From contig CAKURN010000032.1 in the NCBI GenBank assembly GCA_934675695.1, positions 1 through 10,297 on the forward strand: a stretch of 10,297 nucleotides of DNA, written 5' to 3'. This document shows positions 5,067-10,297 of the stretch, in pieces (position 1 is the stretch's first letter; each line of letters begins with the position of its first letter). This DNA is from an uncultured Candidatus Melainabacteria bacterium. Lineage in GTDB: Bacteria; Cyanobacteriota; Vampirovibrionia; Gastranaerophilales; Gastranaerophilaceae. A model generated the notes under the pieces. The model saw nothing but the letters and a program-made list of their open reading frames with translations, was not told where the DNA came from and did not search any database. A program made the translations under genes and the position numbers.

Positions 5067-6536
5067 ATGGCAATCTCAGGCATTACAACGAATTTTATAA
5101 AAGATAAAGGAATAGGTTTTGTTTCGCAATTAGCAAATAATAGCGATTCTATTGCACCAATGCTTGTCAAAGACACATTATCAAACGGTGCTATTGTTTA
5201 CACATATTCTAAAGATGGCGGAAAAGACGACGCCAGAGAAAAAGCTATCGAGGAGTTCGGTACAGGCGTTGTGTGGCTTTTGATGATTCCGGGCATCAAA
5301 AAATTGATAGATAAAACAATCTATCCTTTTTTCAAATTAAACCCATCTATGGACGTTGGCACGATTATATCTAAAGAAGATGTCAAAACCCAAATATCCA
5401 AAAATTCGCAACTAAAATCTGCAAATCCAATCAAAAAAGCAATAATCGGGTTTTTTGATGATGGAATAAATAAAGAAGCGACAAAAAACGTTCAAGAAAA
5501 TTATCTAAAAAAATCTAACAACCCTCTTTTGTCTGCTGAAAAACAGATTTTTTCAACATTAAACGACAAAAACGAAACTGCAAAAAGTATCTTCAAAAAA
5601 TTCCATTTGCCTGACGGTAAAATTCCAACAAATGCACAAATGTACAAAGGTTTACAAGTTGCAAAATTCTTGATTGCAACGGGTACTAGTGCTATTGCAT
5701 TAATTAAAATTATACAATTCAAACAAAAAACAACCCAAGAAAGAATTGAAAAAGATTTCAAAAAGAAAAACCTCGCTTCAAAAGTTCTTGTAGATAAAAA
5801 CCTTAATAGAGATAAATTTTATCAAAATTTTGTCGGCAAAAACAAAACCGAAAATTCCCCATCTTTTACCGGTTTAGAAGCATTTATGACAAACCCTATT
5901 CTTAATACTTCTATTCTAGATGGCGTGATTACGATGACTAGATTAGCTGAAGCTAGAAAAGGCGAAAAGAAAGAAGTAGCACTAAAAGAAATTTTTCAAC
6001 TTATCTTTATTTATGGGCTTGCAAAACCAATACAAATGGGTTTTGAAAAAGTTGGCGAAAAATTAAAAATGCCAATCGGATTAGACCCAAAAGTTCTTTT
6101 TGACAAAGATTTAAAAGAAAAAGTTATGCAAGCAAAAGACAAAATAAAAGAAATAAATGCAAAAAATGTAGTTGAAGAAATATACAAATTGGATTCTGAT
6201 CACCCTCTTGTTGAACTTTTGGAAAATAATGGTGTATTAAAAACTGTCCAAGAAAATGGCAAAAAAGCCATCAGTTGTCTTTCTCCAATAAAAGAAAAAG
6301 AAGCTTTAAAGAGTTTTTCTGATATTAATTCTCTAGCCGACAACATTGGCAATTTGTCTAAAATCAAAGGCTTTAAACTGTTTTCAGTATTTGGAAACGT
6401 AATAATCGCTGCTCTTGCAATGGGTATATTGCAGCCAAAAGTTGCAATATTAATGAGAAAATTACTAAACAACGGTGACAACAGAAACCCTGCTATTGTC
6501 GCTCAAGAAAGAGAAATGCACAAAAACGGAATCTGA
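5067..6536 (+). CDS. Lineage-type conserved protein with hydrophobic segments, function unknown
   Basis: A 489-residue protein of unknown function. It has no N-terminal signal peptide but four hydrophobic stretches: 64-82 (FGTGVVWLLMIPGI...), 192-217 (a YKGLQVAKFLIATGTSAIALI segment), 308-327 (IFQLIFIYGLAKPIQ) and 436-463 (a VFGNVIIAALAMGILQPKVAI segment). These alternate with lysine-rich polar regions that look helical. The blocks IAPMLVKDTL (29-38) and EEFGTGVVW (62-70) resemble a family I associate, from memory, with Gastranaerophilales genomes, where members are annotated only as hypothetical. Membrane association is inferred. AAAGGA lies 5 bases before the ATG. A 32-codon basic ORF precedes it by 19 bases. 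Its stop lies 3 bases from that of the converging 82-residue gene, with no terminator between. Codon use matches the neighbours. Confidence 0.9.
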   Translation: MAISGITTNFIKDKGIGFVSQLANNSDSIAPMLVKDTLSNGAIVYTYSKDGGKDDAREKAIEEFGTGVVWLLMIPGIKKLIDKTIYPFFKLNPSMDVGTIISKEDVKTQISKNSQLKSANPIKKAIIGFFDDGINKEATKNVQENYLKKSNNPLLSAEKQIFSTLNDKNETAKSIFKKFHLPDGKIPTNAQMYKGLQVAKFLIATGTSAIALIKIIQFKQKTTQERIEKDFKKKNLASKVLVDKNLNRDKFYQNFVGKNKTENSPSFTGLEAFMTNPILNTSILDGVITMTRLAEARKGEKKEVALKEIFQLIFIYGLAKPIQMGFEKVGEKLKMPIGLDPKVLFDKDLKEKVMQAKDKIKEINAKNVVEEIYKLDSDHPLVELLENNGVLKTVQENGKKAISCLSPIKEKEALKSFSDINSLADNIGNLSKIKGFKLFSVFGNVIIAALAMGILQPKVAILMRKLLNNGDNRNPAIVAQEREMHKNGI

Positions 6537-6539
6537 TTT

Positions 6540-6788
6540 TTAGACTTCTATAAACAATTTTCTTCCGACTATATTTGGCTTTCCATTGTAATAGCCTGCA
6601 AAATATCCACCTGCGACGGGTTGATTTTTACCATAAGAATAAGTTGAGCCATAAGTACTATTTAAAAAAGGATTTACATTTTCTCTAAAAGGGTTGTTAT
6701 CTTGCTGTACTTGAGTTTTGTTTACAGAAGTAAGAGATGATGTTGTATTGATTGATTTGTTTATTAAATTTACTAAATTTGAAAACAT
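6540..6788 (-). CDS. Small conserved-looking protein, function unknown
   Basis: 82 residues. It has an N-terminal amphipathic helix (MFSNLVNLINKSI), a Ser/Thr/Asn/Gln-rich linker with two NPF motifs (32-34 and 39-41), a Tyr/Gly/Ser segment, and a C-terminal block PVAGGYFAGYYNGKPNIVG followed by a short hydrophobic end (KLFIEV). The ordered C-terminal block after a low-complexity linker suggests a small conserved module; I believe similar ends occur in proteins of the same bacterial group, but I cannot verify this. It is likely real: AAAAAGG lies 6 bases before the ATG, and a TTGACA promoter (6808-6835) precedes it. It ends 3 bases from the end of the converging 489-residue gene. No signal peptide or cysteines. 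Function not assigned. Confidence 0.75.
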   Translation of the reverse strand: MFSNLVNLINKSINTTSSLTSVNKTQVQQDNNPFRENVNPFLNSTYGSTYSYGKNQPVAGGYFAGYYNGKPNIVGRKLFIEV

Positions 6789-6807
6789 AATTTACCTTTT
6801 TAAAATT

Positions 6808-6835
6808 ATTTTAATGTTAGTTTCTATTTTGTCAA
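6808..6835 (-). promoter_or_regulatory. Promoter of the 82-residue gene
   Basis: On the minus strand: perfect TTGACA (6835-6830), 16-base spacer, TAAAAT (6813-6808; 5 of 6 consensus). The start is expected near 6801, leaving a leader of about 12 bases that contains the AAAAAGG ribosome binding site. Confidence 0.55.
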
Positions 6836-6877
6836 CATTTTATCAAATTTTTTAGAATTTTGAAATGCACTTTTTGT

Positions 6878-6893
6878 ATTAATAATTATTAAT
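6878..6893. promoter_or_regulatory. 16-bp perfect palindrome between divergent genes
   Basis: ATTAATAATTATTAAT is a perfect 16-bp palindrome. It lies within the spacer of one candidate rny promoter (TTGTAT 6874-6879, 17 bases, TATAAA 6897-6902), so a bound dimer could block it. The sequence is pure A/T in a very AT-rich region, so chance is a real possibility. Confidence 0.25.
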
Positions 6894-6916
6894 TATTATA
6901 AAAAAATAAATTCTTA

Positions 6917-6925
6917 TGGTACAAT
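6917..6925 (+). promoter_or_regulatory. Extended -10 promoter candidate for rny
   Basis: TGGTACAAT is an extended -10 (TG, one base, TACAAT). No -35 is evident at the expected distance. The start would be near 6932, giving an untranslated leader of about 60-95 bases depending on which rny start is used. An alternative is TTGTAT/TATAAA at 6874-6902. Confidence 0.35.
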
Positions 6926-6991
6926 TAAATTATTAAAATGGCTTATATCATTTTTCATATAAAAAATTGAATAATAAATGTTATTGGTCCA

Positions 6992-8557
6992 TTGTGGCAG
7001 ACAGTTAAAAAGAGGACTAGGACAATTAATACCGTATTATACATTATTTTTGCTCTATTACTTGTTGCTTTTGGTATTGTGACAATTATGTTTGTTAGAC
7101 AAAAAGCGAAAGTTGAAATTTTAGAAAAAAATGAACAAAAATACATAGAAGATTTTAAAGAAAAAGAGTCTTTTTTAAAGAAAGAAGCACTTATATCCGC
7201 AAAAGAACAACTTCACAAAGAAAGAATGGAATTTGATGAAGATGTTAGAGTGCAAAAACAAGAATTTTCAAAAATAAGAAACGAATTGTCGAAAAAAGAA
7301 GACGAAATTGAGTCAAAAGCTCAATCTATAGTCGACAAAGAAGTTGCAATCTCAAAAAAAGAAGACGAAATTGAGCAAAAAGAAGACTATTTGGCAGATA
7401 CTATTGCACGCCAAATAACAGAGCTTGAAAGAGTTGCACAAATGTCTAGAGAAGAAGCTAAAACCACGCTTTTAAACCAACTAAAAGACGAATTGGCTTC
7501 TGAACAGGTACAGCTTATTCGTGAAAATGAATTAAAAATAAAAGAAGCTGCAGAAGAAAAATCTCGTGAAATTTTATCTCAAACAATGCAAAGATGTGCA
7601 ATAGAACAAGTAATCGAAACCTCTGTTTCTGTTGTGTCTTTGCCGTCTGACGAGATGAAAGGCAGAATAATAGGTCGTGAAGGTCGCAATATTAGAACCC
7701 TTGAAACTTTAACAGGGGTGGATTTGATTATTGATGATACTCCGGAAGCCGTTGTTTTATCTTCGTTTGATCCGGTAAGACGTGAAATCGCAAAATTAAC
7801 TATAGAAAAATTAATTCAAGATGGCAGAATTCACCCTGTCAGAATTGAAGAAGTATATGAAAAATCAGTAAAAGAAATTGAAAACAAAATCAAACAAGAA
7901 GGAGAGCGTGCAGCTGTCGATCTTGGAATTATGAACCTTAACAAAGAGCTTTCAAAAACACTTGGACGCTTATATTATAGAACAAGCTATGGTCAAAATG
8001 TGCTTAAACATTCTATCGAAGTCGGACAAATTGCAGGAATGTTGGCATCTGAACTAGGTTCTGATGTAAAAAGTGCAAAAAGAGCCGGACTTTTACATGA
8101 TATTGGAAAAGCTGTTGACCAAGAACAAGAAGGCACTCACGTACAGTTAGGTACTGATCTTGCACGTCGATTTGGCGAAAAAGAAATAATTGTTCATGCT
8201 ATAGAAGCACACCATGATGATGTTCCTTGTAACACATTAACTGATGCTTTAGTAAAAATTGCAGACACAATTTCCGCAGGTCGCCCCGGAGCTCGTCGTG
8301 ATACGCTTGAAATCTATATTAAACGCCTTAAAAAGCTGGAAGAAATTGCTAACAGCTATGAAGGTATTAAGCAGTCTTTTGCTGTTTCAGCTGGTCGAGA
8401 GGTTAGGGTTGTTGTTCAACCTAATGTGTTTGATGATGTTGCTAGTGCAAAATTAGCTCGTGATATTGCAAAACGCATTGAGGATGAATTGGAGTACCCT
8501 GGACAAATTCGAGTAACAGTAGTTAGAGAAGCTAGAGTTACCGAAATTGCCAAATAA
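6992..8557 (+). CDS. rny: Ribonuclease Y
   Basis: Membrane-anchored endoribonuclease that initiates mRNA decay in many bacteria lacking RNase E control. Domains in order: a transmembrane helix (about 15-35), a long charged coiled coil (about 36-205), a KH RNA-binding domain with GRIIGREGRNIRTLE (224-238) and an HD domain with LLHDIGK (catalytic H369-D370) and HAIEAHHDD. It ends in VTVVREARVTEIAK, the usual RNase Y terminus. Length is 521 from the TTG at 6992 (family about 520). That TTG has no ribosome binding site. An in-frame ATT at 7025 has AGAGGA 8 bases upstream and would give MNTVLYIIF..., the usual short N-terminus; the TTG version adds four positive charges before the helix, which fits the N-out topology poorly. 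Coordinates follow the canonical TTG codon, with the ATT as a serious alternative. ymdB follows after 12 bases. Confidence 0.96.
   Translation: MWQTVKKRTRTINTVLYIIFALLLVAFGIVTIMFVRQKAKVEILEKNEQKYIEDFKEKESFLKKEALISAKEQLHKERMEFDEDVRVQKQEFSKIRNELSKKEDEIESKAQSIVDKEVAISKKEDEIEQKEDYLADTIARQITELERVAQMSREEAKTTLLNQLKDELASEQVQLIRENELKIKEAAEEKSREILSQTMQRCAIEQVIETSVSVVSLPSDEMKGRIIGREGRNIRTLETLTGVDLIIDDTPEAVVLSSFDPVRREIAKLTIEKLIQDGRIHPVRIEEVYEKSVKEIENKIKQEGERAAVDLGIMNLNKELSKTLGRLYYRTSYGQNVLKHSIEVGQIAGMLASELGSDVKSAKRAGLLHDIGKAVDQEQEGTHVQLGTDLARRFGEKEIIVHAIEAHHDDVPCNTLTDALVKIADTISAGRPGARRDTLEIYIKRLKKLEEIANSYEGIKQSFAVSAGREVRVVVQPNVFDDVASAKLARDIAKRIEDELEYPGQIRVTVVREARVTEIAK
7292..7375 (+). repeat. Internal 21-bp direct repeat in the RNase Y coiled coil
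   Basis: An identical 21-bp stretch encoding KKEDEIE occurs at 7292-7312 and 7355-7375. The offset is 63 bases, exactly 21 codons or three heptads, so the duplication keeps the coiled-coil register. Identity at the DNA level, synonymous positions included, suggests a recent duplication or gene conversion, although low-complexity A/G-rich sequence raises the chance rate. Confidence 0.6.
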
Positions 8558-8567
8558 AAGGCAATTT
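8544..8567 (+). promoter_or_regulatory. Intercistronic hairpin over the rny stop and ymdB ribosome binding site
   Basis: AAATTGCC (8544-8551) and GGCAATTT (8560-8567) form a perfect 8-bp stem around an 8-base AAATAAAA loop. The rny TAA (8555-8557) is in the loop, and the ymdB Shine-Dalgarno AAAAGG straddles the loop and 3' arm, 2 bases before the ymdB ATG. No U-tract follows, so it is not a terminator. It could hide the ymdB start until a ribosome reaches the end of rny, or mark an RNA processing site. Confidence 0.5.
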
Positions 8568-8569
8568 AG

Positions 8570-9397
8570 ATGCGTGATAACTATAAAATACTGTTTATAG
8601 GCGACATTGTAGGCAAAGCCGGTCGAACTGTCGTAAAAAAGTTTCTTTTTGATGATAATAACAGGGCTAACTATGATTTTGTTATAGCAAATGCCGAAAA
8701 TGCTAGCCACGGCTTCGGTTTGACGAAAAAAAACCATGATGAGTTGCTGAATTATGGCATAAATTGCCTCACTTCCGGAAATCACATCTGGGACAAAAAA
8801 GACATAACAACATATATAGAAGACTCAAACGCACTTATTCGACCATTTAATTACCACGATACCGCTCTTGGTGTTGGGTATCGAGTTTTTGACAATAGAA
8901 TTGCTGTTATAAATCTTCTTGGAAAAACTTTTATGCCTCCAATTAATTGCCCATTTGTTGCAATTGAGGCCATAATGAATGAATTAAAAAACAACTACAA
9001 TTTAGAAGATTTAGTTGTTTTTGTTGATTTTCATGCAGAAGCAACAGCAGAAAAACAGTGTTTTGCTTATCGTGCAATGGAATTAGGAGTAAATTGTGTT
9101 ATGGGTACGCATACACATGTGCAAACTTCCGACGAAACAATAATCGATAACAAAATGGCGTATATTACCGATGCAGGCTTTTGTGGAAGCAAAAATAGCG
9201 TAATTGGTATGGAATATTTAGGCTCTTTTAAAAGACTTCTTACTTCAATTAATGAAAGATTTGAAGTCGAAACTTCTTATCCGTATATTTTAAATGCTTG
9301 CGAAGTCGAATTTAGAGGCAATACTCCAATCAACATAAATAGAATTATATTTGAATACGACGGCGAAGAAGACAAGGGGTGTGAAAATGAAAATTGA
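8570..9397 (+). CDS. ymdB: YmdB-family metallophosphoesterase (2',3'/3',5'-cNMP phosphodiesterase type)
   Basis: A 275-residue cytosolic calcineurin-like phosphoesterase. B. subtilis YmdB hydrolyses cyclic nucleotides and affects biofilm/motility gene expression and RNase Y-dependent mRNA levels. Metal-site motifs: GDIVGKAGR (D12), NAEN (E43, N44), SGNHIWD (N71, H72), VDFHAEATAEK (H155) and GTHTHVQTSDE (H181, H183). Length matches the family. Order rny-ymdB is the same as in Bacillus, which strengthens both calls. AAAAGG lies 8 bases before the ATG but is partly buried in the 8544-8567 hairpin. Its last 11 bases overlap the start of the PHP-domain gene, whose ribosome binding site is inside ymdB. 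The substrate in this organism is inferred. Confidence 0.95.
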   Translation: MRDNYKILFIGDIVGKAGRTVVKKFLFDDNNRANYDFVIANAENASHGFGLTKKNHDELLNYGINCLTSGNHIWDKKDITTYIEDSNALIRPFNYHDTALGVGYRVFDNRIAVINLLGKTFMPPINCPFVAIEAIMNELKNNYNLEDLVVFVDFHAEATAEKQCFAYRAMELGVNCVMGTHTHVQTSDETIIDNKMAYITDAGFCGSKNSVIGMEYLGSFKRLLTSINERFEVETSYPYILNACEVEFRGNTPININRIIFEYDGEEDKGCENEN

Positions 9398-10235
9398 TTT
9401 GCATATTCATACAACTTATTCTGATGGAATGCTATCACCTGTAGAAATTGTAAAAACAGCTCGTGAGTGTGGGCTTGATTGTATTGCTTTGACTGATCAT
9501 GATAATATCTTGTCTTGGAAAATTGCAACTGATTATGTAAAAGAAAACAATATCAATCTCCAAATAATCCCCGGAGTTGAAATAAATACTTTGTACAAAG
9601 GTTTTGAAGTCCATATTTTGGGTTATTTTATGGACAAAACAAACCCTGATTTTATTAATTTGTTAAATATTCAGCAAAAAGCCAGAATTGAGCAAACTCA
9701 CCAAATCATTGACCTTTTAAATAAAAAAGCAGGTTTAAAAATAAAATTTGAAGACGTTCAAAAGCTTGTTGCAAAAGACGGCTCGATTGGTCGTCCTCAC
9801 ATAGCTAGAGCAATCACGTCTTGCGGCGGAAGTGCAAATGTTATGGAAGCTTATGCAAAATTCATAAACAACAATTCTGAAGTTTATGTAGAAAGAAAAA
9901 CTGTTTCTCCACATGATGCTGTAGAAATAATTTCAGAAGCTAGAGGAATTCCTGTATTTGCTCACCCAATCGATGTTGATATTGCAGACAGTCTTACTTG
10001 CGAACTTGCAAATTGCGGTTTAAGAGGAATTGAAGCTTATCATAGAAAGCATTCTCCTGCTGCAGTCGAACATTTTTCTACATTAGCTGAAAAATATGGT
10101 CTAATCGTCACTGGCGGGTCTGATTTCCATGCACCTTCAATTAACCATGGAACAATATTAATGGGTAAAAATTTCGTTCCTGATTGGGTTTATGATAAAT
10201 TAATGCTAGAAAAAAAGAAAATCGAACTAGCTTAA
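9387..10235 (+). CDS. PHP-domain phosphoesterase (RNase AM / YciV-like)
   Basis: A 282-residue protein of the PHP family. E. coli YciV (RNase AM) dephosphorylates 3',5'-nucleoside bisphosphates and trims 5' ends of rRNA precursors; this is the nearest group I recognise. Metal-site residues are all present in order: DLHIHTTYSDG (H6, H8, D13), LTDHD (D37-D39), PGVEIN (E65), EVHILGY (H76), GRPHIAR (H138), FAHP (H193), EAYHRKH (H219) and GGSDFH (D246, H248). Start: the ATG at 9387 has AAGGGG about 8 bases upstream and yields the family N-terminus MKIDLHIHT. An in-frame TTG at 9351 only adds 12 residues encoded within ymdB. It overlaps ymdB by 11 bases, so translation is probably coupled. The link with RNase Y suggests RNA or oligonucleotide turnover. 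Exact substrate (pAp, short RNA or other) is undetermined. The 3' end converges on another gene. Confidence 0.95.
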   Translation: MKIDLHIHTTYSDGMLSPVEIVKTARECGLDCIALTDHDNILSWKIATDYVKENNINLQIIPGVEINTLYKGFEVHILGYFMDKTNPDFINLLNIQQKARIEQTHQIIDLLNKKAGLKIKFEDVQKLVAKDGSIGRPHIARAITSCGGSANVMEAYAKFINNNSEVYVERKTVSPHDAVEIISEARGIPVFAHPIDVDIADSLTCELANCGLRGIEAYHRKHSPAAVEHFSTLAEKYGLIVTGGSDFHAPSINHGTILMGKNFVPDWVYDKLMLEKKKIELA

Positions 10236-10297
10236 ATTCCATTACTTAATATATCTGCTACTCCAAAATCAAATTCTTTTTTCAAATTACCATCGGC
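10232..10297 (-). CDS. C-terminal end of an unidentified minus-strand gene (partial)
   Basis: Reading on the minus strand from the window edge there are 21 open codons, ending in TAA at 10234-10232. The peptide ends FGVADILSNGI. The codon choice looks like its neighbours, and the stop falls within the end of the PHP gene (4-base overlap), the same tail-to-tail arrangement seen at the other junctions here. Too short to identify, and a chance reading frame is possible. Confidence 0.5.
   Translation of the reverse strand, partial: ADGNLKKEFDFGVADILSNGI

Noticed and set aside
6938..6970. 10-codon ORF (MAYIIFHIKN) in the rny leader.
   Set aside because: No Shine-Dalgarno and too short to distinguish from chance in AT-rich DNA.
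6978..7082. 34-codon ORF with ATG at 6978 (MLLVHCGRQLKRG...) overlapping the rny start.
   Set aside because: No ribosome binding site, and it runs out of frame through the rny membrane helix; the leucine-rich tail is a frame shadow of that helix. Nothing suggests a frameshift into rny.
8453..8785. Minus-strand 110-codon ORF over the rny/ymdB junction.
   Set aside because: Lies opposite two well-identified genes with intact motifs; no ribosome binding site or family likeness; a shadow frame.
9351..9386. TTG at 9351 as the start of the PHP gene.
   Set aside because: It adds 12 residues with no family counterpart, wholly inside ymdB, while the ATG at 9387 has a good ribosome binding site and gives the standard N-terminus.

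Overview
The window is AT-rich (codons strongly favour A/T at third positions). It looks like a chromosomal stretch from an anaerobic, low-GC bacterium. The best lineage guess is a gut-type non-photosynthetic cyanobacterial relative (Gastranaerophilales / Vampirovibrionia, 'Melainabacteria'). This rests on the 489-residue membrane-associated protein (conserved-looking core with an IAPMLVKD block and an EEFGTGVVW block) and a small protein ending in a GGYFAGYYNGKPNIVG block, both of which resemble uncharacterised families I associate with that group. That is recognition from memory, not a database result. Superoxide reductase instead of a visible SOD/catalase fits anaerobic life.

Layout, left to right. 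(1) The C-terminal half of endonuclease III (nth, +) meets tail-to-tail a minus-strand oxidative-stress/iron pair: desulfoferrodoxin (superoxide reductase), then a ferritin-like protein coupled by a TAATG stop/start overlap. The ferritin-like protein has lost several ferroxidase ligands. (2) A 287-base divergent intergenic region holds a hairpin whose U-tract points toward dfx, and two 10-bp direct repeats spaced 11 bp on the gcvPB side. (3) gcvPB (glycine decarboxylase subunit 2, with a short N-terminus and no partner gene in view) and queA (queuosine synthesis) run on +, 4 bases apart. (4) A minus-strand unknown protein of 243 residues, apparently transcribed leaderless, faces queA with a 1-base gap. 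(5) The 424-base gap 4643-5066 is not empty: it has a divergent promoter pair, a 28-codon ORF followed by a strong intrinsic terminator, and a 32-codon ORF just before the 489-residue protein gene. (6) The 489-residue gene abuts, tail-to-tail, a small minus-strand gene of 82 residues that has its own TTGACA promoter. (7) A + strand cluster, rny (RNase Y) - ymdB (cyclic-nucleotide phosphodiesterase family) - PHP-domain phosphoesterase, fills the right end. It is tightly packed (12-base gap, then 11-base overlap) and meets the 3' end of a further minus-strand gene cut by the window edge.

Functional reading. The right-hand cluster looks like an RNA-turnover unit: an endoribonuclease at the membrane, a metallophosphoesterase known to travel with it, and a PHP enzyme of a family that removes terminal nucleotides or phosphates. 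The left minus pair handles superoxide and perhaps iron. The points most worth a second look are the two unlisted small ORFs in 4643-5066, the likely ATT (not TTG) start of rny, the ferritin-like protein with a broken diiron site, the leaderless promoter at 4631-4659, and four consecutive tail-to-tail junctions with essentially no spacer. No mobile elements, CRISPR arrays, tRNAs or rRNAs were seen.
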